NCBI GenBank assembly: GCA_964036665.1 | Contig: OZ038529.1 | Location: 24,314,060 to 24,378,059, forward strand | Source of the DNA: Gordius sp. MW1 | Taxonomy: Eukaryota; Nematomorpha; Gordioida; Gordea; Gordiidae | Direction: 5' to 3' | Length of the DNA stretch: 64,000 bases | Position numbers and translations under genes: made by a program | The notes under the pieces: generated by a model | Databases searched by the model: none | What the model saw: the letters and a program-made list of their open reading frames with translations, nothing else | Told to the model about the DNA's origin: nothing | Shown here: piece by piece, positions 1 through 11,625 of the stretch | Position numbering within the stretch: position 1 is the stretch's first letter | Layout of the letters: each line of letters begins with the position of its first letter

Positions 1-439
1 CCGAGCCGGTTGATAGAAGAAATTTAGGTCTTATAGACGGCGAGGGGAAATGTTATGATTGTACTTTATGTTTTATAATTTGTGTTATACACGTTATTAT
101 TAATTACGTTTTGTTCGATATTCCTTGTATATATATATATAATATATATTATATATCATATGATCAAATTAGAATAATAAACTTGGTTCTAAAACACATC
201 CTGGGATTACGAATAAACGATTCTTTTCACAATTGTTTCTAATAAATCTGCTATCTGATCGAGTTTCTACTTGGGCAATCTGCTCACTGCTTGAACAGAT
301 TTTGCTGCTTCGACTCTATCTCTCGAGCATTTCTTTATGCTACTATTCTGCGTAGTGCACAGAATAGCAAACAGATTGTGCTATAGGCGCTTATTAAACT
401 ACTCAGTGTGCGTGCTTAGCGAATAGTGAGCATTGCTCA
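1..439. other. Gene-free flank
   Basis: No coding potential is visible. The stretch holds a short AT dinucleotide run near 130-155 and several imperfect small palindromes between 300 and 440, for example around the CTATTCTG/CAGAATAG pair near 343-365. It may be the outer edge of the foldback element that follows, but I could not find a matching inverted partner on the far side. Confidence 0.4.
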
Positions 440-834
440 AACGAGCAATTTAACTAGTGTTGTTAATCTGCTAAATGGGTTCTGCTGGTATAGTGCTAAA
501 CCTGGTAATAGGCACATATCTCCTACCATTACCATCATTATTAAGCAGCACATGCTGCTTAATAACCCGGTTACTAGCATGGCAGATTAAAGTTGCCATG
601 GTTGCTTGGTTGGGAGAGATGTAAGTAACCGGGCATTTGGCAGATTGGATTGATATAACCGTGGTATTGAGCAGGCTTGTTTTAAACTAAACATGGTTTT
701 TAGCAAATTTAATTTTAGCTTACTATTAGAGTTGGTAGCTGCCATAATGCTAATCAATATTTCAATCATTTATTAATACAAAAATGGTGATTAAAAAATT
801 TAAATATATTATAAATTTGCCCCGTTATTTGGCC

Positions 835-2410
835 CCCCCCTAATTTTTTAACCTCTTTCTCACCAGGGGGGAGGGGGGTGTTTTGCCCCCCCCCCCTATT
901 TTTTATCCTCTTTCTCACCAGGGGGGAGGGGGGGGGGGGGGTGTTTTGCCCCCCCCCCCCCACACCCCCCCCCCCCCCCCCTTATTTTTTATCCTCTTTC
1001 TGACAAGAGGGCAGGGGGGAGGGGGGGAGGTGTTTTGCCCCCCCCCCCCTTATTTTTATCCTCTTTTTGACCAGATGGGAGGGGGGGGGGGGTGTTTTGC
1101 CCCCCCCCCCCTTATTTTTTATCCTCTTTTTAACCAGAGGGGAGGGGGGGGGGGGTGTTTTGCCCCCCCCCCCCTATTTTTTATCCTCTTTTTGACCAGA
1201 GGGGAGGGGGGGGGGGGTGTTTTGCCCCCCCCTTATTTTTTATCCTCTTTTTGACCAGAGGGGAGGGGGGGGGGGGTGTTTTGCCCCCCCCCCCTAATTT
1301 TTTACGCTCTTTCTTACCAGGGGGGAGGGGGGGTGTTTTGCCCCCCCCCCTTATTTTTTATCCTCTTTTTGACCAGATGGGAGGGGGGTGTTTTGCCCCC
1401 CCCCTTATTTTTTATCCTCTTTTTAACCAGAGGGGAGGGGGGGGGGGTGTTTTGCCCCCCCCTTATTAGTTATCCTCTTTTTGACCAGAGGGGAGGGGGG
1501 GTCTTTTGCCCCCCCCCTTATTTTTTATCCTCTTCTTGACCAGAGGGGAGGGGGGGGTGTTTTGCCACCCCCCTTATTTTTTATCCTCTTTTTGACAAGA
1601 GGGGAGGGGGGGGGGGGGGTCTTTTGCCCCCTCCCCTATTTTTTACGCTTTTTCTCACCAGGGGCGGTGTTCACCAGGGAACACCCCCCCTTATTTTTTA
1701 TCCTCTTTCTGACAAGAGGGCAGGGGGTGCCCCCCCTAATTTTTTATCCTCTTTCTGACCAGGGGGGAGGGGGAGTGTTTTGCCCCCCCCCCTTATTTTT
1801 TACGCTCTTTCTTACCAGGGGGGAGGGGGGGTGTTTTGCCCCCCCCCCTTATTTTTTATCCTCTTTTTGACCAGATGGGAGGAGGGGTGTTTTGCCCCCC
1901 CCCCCTTATTTTTTACCCTCTTTTTAACCAGAGGGGAGGGGGGGGGGTGTTTTGCCCCCCCCCCCTTATTTTTTATCCTCTTTCTGAAAAGAGGGCAGGG
2001 GGGGGGGGCACCCCCTAATTTTTTATCCTCTTTCTGACCAGGGGGGGTGTTTTGCCCCCTCCCCTTTTTTTACGCTTTTTCTCACCAGGGGGGGTGTTCA
2101 TCAGGAGGGGGGGTTTGCCCCCCCCCCCCCTCATTTTTTTTCCTCTTTCTGACAAGAGGTCAGGGGGGGGTCTTTTGCCCCCCCCCCCCTAATTTTTTAT
2201 CCTCTTTCTGACCAGGGGGGGTGTTTTGCCCCCCCCCTATTTTTTACGCTTTTTCTCACCAGGGGGGGGGGGGGGGGGGGGGGGTGTTTTGCCCCCTCCC
2301 CTTATTTTTTATCCTTTTTTTTACCAGTGGGCCTTCCCTGATTTTTACCCTGATTCTTAACCGGGGGTAGGAGAGGGGGGTCATTTGCCCCCCCCCCCCC
2401 GATTTTTTAC
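835..2410 (+). repeat. G/C-run minisatellite, left arm
   Basis: About twenty units of roughly 52-75 bp follow each other. A unit is a C-run, then TTATTTTTTATCCTCTTT, then TGACCAGA or a variant, a G-run, and the spacer TGTTTTG before the next C-run. The G-run and following C-run can pair around the TGTTTTG loop, so each unit is a potential hairpin, and the G-runs could also form quadruplexes. Open frames of 60-130 codons cross this arm in several frames, but they only translate the repeat (Pro/Gly/Phe-rich) and are not taken as genes. Confidence 0.9.
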
Positions 2411-2755
2411 AACTCAGATGCGTGATAATTGCCCTAACAATTGTCAATTTTCAAGCTAATTCAATTTTTTAAACGTTAATCTAGTGGTGAAAAATTAGCT
2501 AAAACACAAATTATATTTTGTTAACTTAGATGAGTGATAATTGTTATAATTGTCAATTTTCTAGCTAATTTAATTTTTTAAACGTTAATCTAGTGGTAAA
2601 AAATTATCTAAAACACAAATTATATTTTGTTAACTTAGATGAGTGATAATTGTTATAATTGTCAATTTTCTAGCTAATTTAATTTTTTAAACGTTAATCT
2701 AGTGGTAAAAAATTATCTAAAACACAAATTATATTTTGTTAACTTAGATGAGTTA
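2411..2755. repeat. Core tandem repeat, 3 copies of about 110 bp
   Basis: Units start at about 2411, 2523 and 2632, and a fragment starts at 2741, each beginning AACT(T/C)AGATG. They are AT-rich and contain CTAGCTAATTTAATTTTTTA and AACGTTAATCTAGTGG. The second and third units are almost identical and the first is more diverged. This is the unique centre of foldback element 1 and has no coding potential. Confidence 0.9.
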
Positions 2756-2759
2756 CAAA

Positions 2760-3640
2760 ACCCTAACCCTAGTGGGGGGGGGGGCAAAACACCCCCCCCC
2801 CCTCCCCTCTGGTCAAAATAAGGATAAAAAATAAGGGGGGGGGGCAGAACACCCCCCCCCCCTCCCCCCTGGTGAGAAAGAGGATAAAAAATAAGGGGGG
2901 GGCAAAACACCCCCCTCCCCCTTGGTAAGAAACAGCGTAAAAAATTAGGGGGGGGGGCCAAACACCCCCCTCCCCCCTGGTGAGAAAAAGCGTAAAATAA
3001 GGGGGGGGGCAAAACACCCCCCCCTCCCCCCTGGTGAGAAAGAGCGTAAAAAATAGTGGGGGGCAAAACACCCCCCCTCCCCTCTGGTCAAAATAAGGAT
3101 AAAAAATAAGGGGGGGGGGGGCAAAACATCCCCCCCCTCCCTCCCCCTGGTGAGAAAGAGGATAAAAAATAAAGGGGGGGGGGGCAAAACACCCCCCCCC
3201 CCTTCCCCCTGGTGAAAAAAACCGTAAAAAATAAGGGGGGGGGCAAAACACCCCCCCCCCCCCCCTCCCCCCTGGTGAGAAAAAGCGTAAAAAATAGTAG
3301 GGGGGGGGCAAAACACCCCCCTCCTCTCTGGTCAAAATAAGGATAAAAAATAAGGGGGGGGGGCAAAACACCCCCCCCCCTCCCCCTGGTGAGAAAGAGC
3401 TTAAAAAATTAGGGGGGGGCAAAACACCCCCCCCCCCCTCCCCCCTGGTGAGAAAGAAGATAAAAAATAAGGGGGGGGGGCAACACACACCCCCTCCCCT
3501 CTCGTTAAAAAGAGGATAAAAAATAAGGGGGGGGGCAAAACACCCCCCCTCACCCCTGGTAAGAAAGAGGATAAAAAATTAGGCCCCCCCTCCCCCTGGT
3601 GAGAAAGAGGATAAAAAATTAGGGGGGGGGGGGCAAATAA
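2760..3640 (-). repeat. G/C-run minisatellite, right arm
   Basis: About fourteen units of the same minisatellite as the left arm run in the opposite orientation (G-run, GCAAAACA, C-run, TCTGGTCA or TGGTGAGAAAGAG, GGATAAAAAATAA). The arm is shorter than the left one, about 0.9 kb against 1.6 kb, as expected if unit number changes by unequal exchange or slippage. The long minus-strand open frame of 239 codons here is a by-product of the repeat period. Confidence 0.9.
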
Positions 3641-4084
3641 CGGGACAAATTTATAATATATTTAAATTTTTTAATCACCATTTTTGTATTAATAAATGAT
3701 TGAAAAATATTGATTAGCATTATATGGCAGCTACCAACTCTAATAGTAAGCTAAAATTGAATTTGCTAAAAACCATGTTTAGTTTAAAACGAGCCTGCTT
3801 AATACCACGGTTATATCAATCCTATCTGCCAAATGCCCGGTTACTTACATCTCTTACAACCAAGCAACCATGGTTGCCAGTGCAACCGGGTTATTAAGCA
3901 GCATGATGCTGGTTATGATGATGGTAATGGGCGAGATGTATGCTACTACCATAGGTTATGGTAGAAGCATTTTGGCATTTTAACAACACTAAATTTAACA
4001 ACTCTACATATTGGGGCGCCTTGTAAACGGTAATAATTCATTTTTGCACATCAGCGATCCAAATTAAAGCTACATGTGCAATTA

Positions 4085-4495
4085 ATATTCATGGACTGCT
4101 CATGTCATACGATAAAATCCACTATTTTACTATCTTTCATTTTTATCTTGCAGTGTAAAAAAAAGAATTCATCTTCATACTTATTTAATAAATAAAAACG
4201 AATATAAATGCTTATTTAATAAAATGCAGATGGCACTAATTCGTTTAACATCACATGATTCCAGTATTTGTATTTTTTATTTGTAAATACTATATATCTT
4301 AAAATGCTGCTTTTAATGTTTAACTAATTAATATATTTTTATTACGTTTTAAAAACACTTTAATTAACCAAAATTCCTATAATCAATATGTCTTTCCCTT
4401 ATCTGTGCACATTTCAAAATGGCGGAAAAATGGTACACTTTAAAGTTGATGAGCAGTCTATATTGTTTCTAGTCTATGGTAAAATAATATAATAA
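4085..4495 (+). repeat. Dispersed repeat A, copy 1
   Basis: This AT-rich block has a second, diverged copy at about 34255-34685 in the same orientation. Shared landmarks in the same order are an AATGCAGAT(G/A)GCAC block, TTTAACATCACAT, TTTTTAATGTTTAA-like text, GTGCACATTT(C/A)AAAATGGC, and GAT(G/A)AGCAGTCT followed by CTAGTCTATG. No coding capacity and no clear terminal repeats were seen. It is probably an old non-autonomous element. The family is not recognised. Confidence 0.6.
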
Positions 4496-4611
4496 TGCAA
4501 CACTCAAAACATAATTTAAACGAATAGACACAGTATTTCATCATATAAAAGGTATATGAAGAAAAAACAATATAAATAAAGGAAATATATAAATATGGGT
4601 GTATTCGGTCA

Positions 4612-7600
4612 TCATGAAGAACTCATTAACGGTTTAATGACGGCGTCGTGGGGATAAGTGTCGAAAGCTACTATCGAATTTTGAGCGTGTGTTAATTCAG
4701 CTAAAGCTACAGGATCCCCGGCAGACATTTTTTCTTTGGCCAACAAGCCTACCAAATGTTGGAGAATGGCAAAATTACCGGTAACCATAGCTAAACACCT
4801 TATCCTATTGAGTTCACGATAAAATGATTCCACCTTTCCCGCATTGTAAGGTGCACCGGGCACAGTAATTTTACGGGCCAAGCGTAAAAGCCTTTGGCAA
4901 TCGTTATTGCCGAGGCAATACTGTTGCATTAAACTGTAATTGGCGTTGGGTTTGGCCTTAACGGCTGAGCCCTCGTAACTAAAACACAGTAATCCCGTAT
5001 GGTTTGCCCTCTTAACCACAATTTTACTCGTCTCGAGACGACCCTTTTTGGCTGGAGCTCCTTCCTGTAAAATAATGACATCAAAATTTGAAAGTTTATC
5101 GATTCAAAAATAAAGGTCGACGGTTCCCAGTCCGTGTGCAAAAAGTGAAGGATTGGCGTCAGGTCGAAAACCGGTTATATAACCAACTCCAAAATCACAA
5201 TAATTTCAAACAAAATTTTATAACAGAAAGCTAGAGCGTCCTCTACAAACTACGCGCACTGCATACCCCACCCATGCAAGAGAAAAATACACTAGTCAAG
5301 ACACGGCACTCACCCGGTCAAGATAAAAGAAACTTATTAAAACAAACACCATGACTGTGGGACCACTAACTGATAAAGAAAAGATATAGGTACGAAATGT
5401 AGAGTTGCAACATGTCAAATAGAGCTTGCAATTTTATCAAGTTTTCTCCGAAATCATTCATTTTAATACAATATATTTAGTGATAGGTAAGGTTGTTTTA
5501 TAAAAGAAATCCGCAGCCCTTGCAAATCCGCTCCCTTGCAAATCCGCTTCCCTTGCAAATCCGCACCCTTGCAAATCCGCTCTCCTACGTCCTCGTCGTG
5601 CAGGGGGTAACAGATTATATCTGACTAAAGGAGAAGCGGTCCGTGTCACTTAGAAAGACAAAAAAAAAAGTTTAAAGTGACACGGTTCATACCTTTCTAT
5701 ACTTGGATTCGTTTATATGGAAAGATTTCAAAAGAATGGTCCTTTAGAACTCACCTTCTAAGGAAAACGACTCAAACCCCTGTGATCTGGGGTCAGAATA
5801 GGATCTCCGCTCCTCGCGAATCGTACAAACCGACGAAGAGGTTGGCGCCAGGAAGGACATCCGGCTGTAAAACCTGCTCCAATCCCCCCTATGAATACAA
5901 AGGCGAATGGGCGGAGTACAGCCCTAAGTACCCCGAGGGTTAACACATCGACCTACGTCAAAAAGAGAGATGAGGATCCTGGCCAAATCGTTTTGGGAAC
6001 TCTGCAAGGATTCCCTCCTCATGATGGTCATCGACTTGAAAATATTCGAGGAGGCCGGTCTAAAGGCGACACGCTAAGGGTTGCTACCTGGAACATAGGG
6101 AGTATGACGGGAAGAGCGGGCGAGGTAGTGGAAGCACTCAATCGGAGAAGGGTAGATATATGCTGCATACATGAGACAAGGTGGAAAGGAGAGGGTGCTA
6201 GGATGATGGGAGCCATTGGTGCGCGGTATAAATTCTAGTGGCAAGGGCACAAGGATGGAAAAGCTGGTATAGGAATACTTGTCGCTGAGAAATGGGTGGA
6301 CAAAGTTATCGATGTCAAGCGATGGAATGACCGGATCATAGTTATAAAGATGGCGATGGGAGAAAGGCTATACAACGTTATATCGGCCTACGCCCCTCAA
6401 GTAGGAAGAAGCGATGAAGAGAAAGACATTTTCTGGGATCGTCTGATGGAAATTAATTCCCACCTTCAAGAATATATAATTTTAGGCGGGGATCTAAACG
6501 GACATGTTGGCGCGAATATCGATGGTTATGAAGGTGTCCATGGTGGTCACAGCTACGGAACCAGGTACACGGAGGGGAACGCATTCTGGATTTTGGGGAC
6601 GCTACTCAGATGGTTATATGCAATACTTTCTTCAAGAAAGAAGACAGGAAGCTTATAACCTATGAATCGGGTCGGGCACCCTCAAAAGTACTGTCGATTA
6701 TATGATGGTCAAAAAATCGGACAGATGTATGGTGAAAAATGTCAAGGTTGTCCCTGGGGAAGAATGCGTGACACAACACCGTCTTATTGTTGGGGATCTC
6801 GTAATGAAGGGGCTTATAAATCCAAAGAAACGCTATATCCCGAGACTCAAGCTGTGGTGTTTGAAAGATGATACTCAAAAGAGGGATTTTGCCGAAGCAC
6901 TTGATGGATCCTCAGTGGCGATGGCGAAGAACGTAAACGACAAATGGACGGCTATGAAGAATGCTTGGCTTGACACAACATCGCGCGTATGTGGTTTGGA
7001 CAAAGGGGCCCCCAAGACATAAGGAAACTTGGTGGTGGAACTCTGAGGCGGCGAAAGCTAACGAAGATAAAAGGCGTTGCTATAAAGTCTGGCATGAATC
7101 TCAACAAAGGTGCGATAAGGTTATGTATCAAGAGGCTAAAAGAATTGCAAGAAGGACCGTCGCCAGAATAAAGGAAACAAAAAAATGCGAGTTTGCTCTA
7201 CGCCTTGACTCAGAGGAAGGGAAGAAAAACATGTTTCGTGTAGCCAAACAAATGGCGAAAGAACGACTCGATGTTGTGGCGACTAAATGTGTTAAAACGC
7301 CGGCGGGTAACATCATCTCCCATGGCGATGGAATCAAAAAAGTTTGGAAAGACTACATGAAACGACTCTTAAACGAAGAGAATACCTGGGACAATGACGT
7401 TGTTTGTGATAAAGTGGAGGGACCCTGCTGCTGGATTGGGACTGACGAAATTCAGCGTGCCATAAAGAAAATGAAACAAGGTAAAGCGGCAGGCCCAACA
7501 GGAATAGTGGTGGAGATGGTAAAAGCTTCTGGACATTTGGGAGTCGTTTGGCTTACACAGCTGTGTAATGCCATAATTCAGGAAGGGACTATACCTAGGA

Positions 7601-10600
7601 CTGGAAAAAAAGCGTTCTTCTACCAATCTACAAAGGAAAAGGCGACCCACTTGACTGCGGATCATATCGGGCTATTAAGCTCCTCGACCAAACTATGAAA
7701 GTTATCGAGAGGGTGCTCGAGAAAAGAATCCGGGAACAAACGAACATCGACGCAATCCAGTTCGGATTTAAACCAGGGAAAGGGACCACCGATGCCATCT
7801 TTATAGTACGACAGATGCAAGAAAAACACCAAGCAAAAGGAAAAAGACTTTACTACGCCTTTGTAGACCTAGAGAAAGCGTTCGATCGGGTGCCGCGGGA
7901 AGTTGTAAAATGGGCTTTTAGGAAAACAGGTGTGGAAGAATCGTTGGTTACGGCTGTGATGGTTATGTATGACGAATCTCAAACAGCAGTGAGGACCCAT
8001 GATGGCGATAGCGAAAGCTTTGAAGTGACGGTTGGGCTACACCAAGGTTCCGTTTTAAGCCCCCTACTTTTCATACTCGTAATGGAGGTGGTGACAAAAG
8101 AACTGCGAGATGGACTGCCATGGGAACTTTTATACGCCGATTATCTCTTGATAATGGCTGAGAGTGAGGCTGATCTCTTTACTAAGATACAAAAATGGAA
8201 AAACGGAATGGAGAAAAAGGGCTTGAAAGTTAACATGGGAAAAACAAAGGTGATGTTTGGCGGGAAAAGTATGAAGAGCGCCGAGACAACTTGCGCCTGG
8301 CCCTGTAGCGTATGTTACAAAGGAGTTGCTAGCAACTCTATACAATGTACAAAATGCCTAGGATGGGTCCACAAAAAATGTAGCGGTGTGAAAGGAAGTC
8401 TTTTATTGGCAAGCCGTACTTTTAGTTGCAAGCCCTGCGTGACAGGACCTCTACCGGATAATGCCATAACCGACTTTAACATCGGTAATGGGGAGACGCT
8501 AGGAAAAGTTAACACCTTTACCTATCTCGGGGACTCTTTAAGTGCAGATGGGAATGTTGACTCGGCAGTTACAGCAAGGATACGACAAGCCTGGAGGAAT
8601 TTTAGAGAGATGGCCCCTCTTTTGACCGGAAAAGGTGTTTCACTCACTTTAAAGGGTAAAGTCTACGCGGCATGTTTTAGAAGTTGTCTTGTATATGGAA
8701 GCGAAACGTGGCCATTAATGTCGATACATAAAGCCAAATTGGAAAGCACAGAAATGCGCATGATAAGATGGATGTCAAACGTGTCGCTACGGGAAAGAAT
8801 AACAAGCAATAGACTCAGAGAAAGATCCGGGATCGAGCCAATCAACGAGGTCATCCGGAAAAACAGGCTAAGATGGTTTGGACATATGGAGCGGAAGAAT
8901 GACGACGACTGGGTGAAGAGATGTACTTCCCTGGAGGTATCTGGAAAGAAACCGCGCGGGAGGCCGAAATCAACATGGGCCTGTGTTCTAGCAACCGACA
9001 TGGAAGCAATGGGTCTGACAAAACAGGATTCACATGATCGGATAAAATGGAGGAAATGCATTAGGGGAAAACAGGTTAACCCAGGAGATCCTGGAAAACG
9101 GCCTTAAAACGATGAAGAAGAAGATACAAGTCCCATTAATAGTTTAATTTCAACTCTCTTTTTATTCAAACAAAAAAAATCTTGATTGACTTTACTTTAG
9201 TTATTTAGGGTGACATAAGTGAATATAACTTCTGCATTAAATTCAAGAAATCAACCTTGCTCAATTCCATCTCAAAAACTTTCGAAGTTGGCAAATTTTC
9301 TTCCGTTTGTGGTTTAGGCGTTAATTCAAATCGCCAAGCATCGATGGGACTAAACTGATCTAAGGATCCAATCCAAGGAACACTATTAGCACCTATAAAT
9401 TTTATCCAAAAAATAAAGTTCAAAAAATGTCTTTTAACTTACCAGGATGGAGGAGGGATAGATATAAATTAGATTTTTTCTTATTTTCACCGGCCCAGGA
9501 GTAGAGGAAACCGTAATGATTTGTACCCAATTGACAAAGGGCAGCCATATTTTCCATTTTCAGGCTACCGTGCAAAAGAACGCACAAAGAAGCCAACTTA
9601 CCATCGTTTAAAGGTGGCTCAGAATCTAGGATATTTTCAATTTACATATCATATTTTAAAAAATTCATTTCTGGCTTCTAATAAAGAATAACCTGAAATA
9701 CATTTATATAATCCACATAAGGAATTAGTGATTTAATGGAATTTTTAAATGGCACAAAACTAATTACCTACTACTTTGAGATCTAAAATCTATTATATGT
9801 ACTTATTACACTTGAAACACTAATAAAAAATTTTAAAGTACAATTTAATCAAAAGGTTATTTATAAATTAATAATTTGAATTCCTCAAAAAATTGCCTTC
9901 ATTAGATGGTTTTGCTGGTACTACGAGATGTTTGGAAGCAAATGGAAGGTTTGATATGTCAGAAAAGGGTACAAAACCACATATATCTAATAATCTACTA
10001 TCGTCTTCTTGTTTGCTATCAAGTACTAAGGGATTTGGGTATATATTAGCTAAGCATGATATCCTCCCAAGGCTAAGTTTAGTTAAATTATACAAAAATG
10101 GTGTCAATTATTGAATAGGAATATTAAAAATACAATTTAAAATGTTAATGAAAAACAATATATTAGTATTAAATACAAAACAATTGTTGTACTTGAGGAA
10201 GTAATTATTTGGTATAAAGGATATGTTAATAATTTCATTGAACAAGACATTAAAATCCTTAAATGTTAGAGAGGAAGATAAGCTATTCAAACTTGGAATC
10301 ATAACTTTCCCTAAACCACCATATAAATCAATAAAATCTTGATATAGAGGCAATGATGTGAGTAAATTTGGATCCTCAGGATGTGCTAAATAAAGTATAA
10401 AATAAATATTTAAAAACAACTATTCCTCTATCAAAATTTTTTGCAATATTACTTAGAACAACAATAAATAATCTTGCTAAAAATAATGGATAAGCTAGGA
10501 AAGGTATGCCATCAGTCATCTTGTTTATCTCATTCTTGAGTGCATTTATATTACCATCTGTGATCACTAATATCTTCAAATATTAACAAAAAATTTATAA

Positions 10601-11034
10601 ACATTAAAAAGGTGTTGATCAAATTTAACAAGAAGCTAGTGAGCAAGTTTAAATTAATTAAATATTAGGGCATTACATTAGCTAGATCATGATTTCCCCA
10701 TTCTTCAGAAATATACTCATTTACACCCTCTAATGCAATGGTCAAAGATGATTTATTTGACGGCTCCAAATTGTTTAAGCCATTTTTAATAAGCTCGTAT
10801 TTTCGGGTAAACGGCACAATGATATCCAAACTCATTGAATATGTAAGCTTTTACAAAATTTGTAAATGTTTGCTAGAATTATGTTACCAGAGCAATCGAT
10901 TCATATTTGTTATAAAGGGCAATATTATCAAGAAATTCTGATGTAGCTTTTAGGGCATAATTCAATTTTGTATTAGCAGGATCAATTAATCGAAGCATGG
11001 ATAAAGTTGTGTCTATAATAATTGCGGTGGGCAT
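4612..11034 (-). CDS. INTS14: Integrator complex subunit 14 (VWA9), eight exons
   Basis: INTS14 is a subunit of the nuclear Integrator complex, which cleaves nascent snRNAs and attenuates transcription by RNA polymerase II; with INTS10 and INTS13 it forms a module. Proposed exons (minus): 11034-10888, 10847-10677, 10573-10421, 10374-10193, 10072-9897, 9625-9443, 9392-9256, 5064-4612. Phases agree at every junction and give 533 residues, close to about 518 in human. The N-terminal VWA domain starts MPTAIIIDTTLSM, where the usual DxSxS metal site reads DTTLS. Family landmarks include IIVPFTRKYE, ILVITDG, CVLLHGSLK, NKKKSNLYLSLLHPG and the C-terminal FYRELNRIR. Several introns are tiny (40, 46 and 50 bp). 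Intron 5 uses a GC donor, and intron 7 (9255-5065) holds a retrotransposon. The start fits because MPT-V-like residues open the VWA strand. The assignment is from remembered family sequence; the middle of exon 7 and start of exon 8 are poorly conserved. Confidence 0.88.
5110..9125 (+). mobile_element. RTE-type non-LTR retrotransposon 1, decayed
   Basis: The element encodes an APE-type endonuclease (LRVATWNIGSMTGRAGEVV, HETRWKGEGAR, GGDLNGHVG; about 6070-6660) and a reverse transcriptase (FVDLEKAFDRVPRE, GLHQGSVLSPLLF, LLYADY; about 7260-8300). A Cys-rich PHD-like finger follows (CSVCYKG to CKPC, about 8305-8440), then a C-terminal region with IRWMSNVSLRERI and KKPRGRPKSTW. It is dead: an in-frame stop at 6236-6238, at least two frameshifts between 6660 and 7700, and the catalytic YADD changed to YADY. 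The 5' end resembles that of the second copy at 54.4 kb (CCGTGTGCAAAAAGTG block), and the 3' end is a GAAGAAGAAGA tail. It lies in the last intron of INTS14, opposite in orientation. No clear target-site duplication was seen. Confidence 0.85.
5517..5585 (+). repeat. Short minisatellite (CCTTGCAAATCCGC)n
   Basis: Four to five head-to-tail copies of CCTTGCAAATCCGC are separated by one to three bases, in the 5' part of retrotransposon 1. Promoter-proximal short repeats are common in non-LTR elements. Whether this array has such a role here is unknown. Confidence 0.8.
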
Positions 11035-11565
11035 GATTTAAATTAAAAATTAATGCTCTTTGTTCCAATTTTTTACAATGTCGATAAAATCGATTTCATA
11101 TTCTTAATTTTTTATTACCGATTTGCTTACAATTATATTCAAAAATAAGTTTTGATTAGGCTAAGGATTAGATTTTGGCTTAGTATCAGAAGGAGCCCCT
11201 GCGGACTCGTTGTTAGAAATAAAAATTCTAAATTAATTTTTACAAATTCCTTTTTCAAAAATTCTGCAAAAAGTTTTAGCCTAATTTTTTCTTAGTCAAG
11301 AATTGCTTCTTAACTTGAAAAACAATCTTTATTATGCCTCATAATATATCATGTTTATTGTTTTAATTTCACAGGTCTATGTTATGATTAAATATCTAAA
11401 ACAAATGCCTTAGAGATATTTTCCTTGTGGTGTTTTAGACATTGGCGAGTAACCAATTGGAAAAACCGTATCGGTGCATTCGACCAAAGTTTAACTGACC
11501 AAATATCTATGAATGTCTATGAATATTTAAAGAAAATGCTCCTTGAGAGGGGTTTACAGAGTCGA

Positions 11566-11625
11566 AAACGTTAGGGTTAGTGTTTTAGGTCTGGGTTTTA
11601 GGTTAGGGTTTGGGTTAGGATTAGA
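11566..11625 (+). repeat. Degenerate TTAGGG-like block, copy 1
   Basis: Repeated GTTAGGGTTAG, TTTTAGGT and GGGTTAGGATTAGATGCACA units appear here. A very similar block, with the same order and the same AGATGCACA ending, lies at 36166-36225. The shared irregular pattern suggests copies of one dispersed element carrying telomere-like sequence rather than a chance run. Confidence 0.6.

Larger units (their letters stand above)
440..4005. mobile_element. Foldback (FB/Galileo-like) element 1
   Basis: The two ends are long inverted repeats of each other. Bases about 490-835 reappear as the reverse complement at about 3635-3975, with shared blocks such as CCGGTTACTTACATCTC and GGCAGCTACCAACTC. Inside these ends lie two arms of G/C-run minisatellite in opposite orientation (about 835-2410 and 2760-3640) around a unique core with three 109-112 bp repeats. 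Long, internally repetitive inverted arms around a small core are the hallmark of foldback transposons. No transposase is present, so this copy would be non-autonomous. Outer limits are approximate because the arms fade gradually; target-site duplications were not identified. Confidence 0.75.

Noticed and set aside
883-3488. Many Pro/Gly/Phe-rich open frames of 60-239 codons on both strands
   Set aside because: They only translate the G/C-run minisatellite of foldback element 1, occur in several frames at once and have no splice or domain support.
5677-5946. Frames on both strands in the 5' part of RTE copy 1
   Set aside because: The GGACATCCGGCTGTAAAACC text is typical of RTE 5' regions; there is no continuity with the endonuclease on either strand.
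5100-9140. Target-site duplication for RTE copy 1
   Set aside because: No matching direct repeat was found between the bases before 5110 and after 9125; it may have decayed or the 5' limit may be off.
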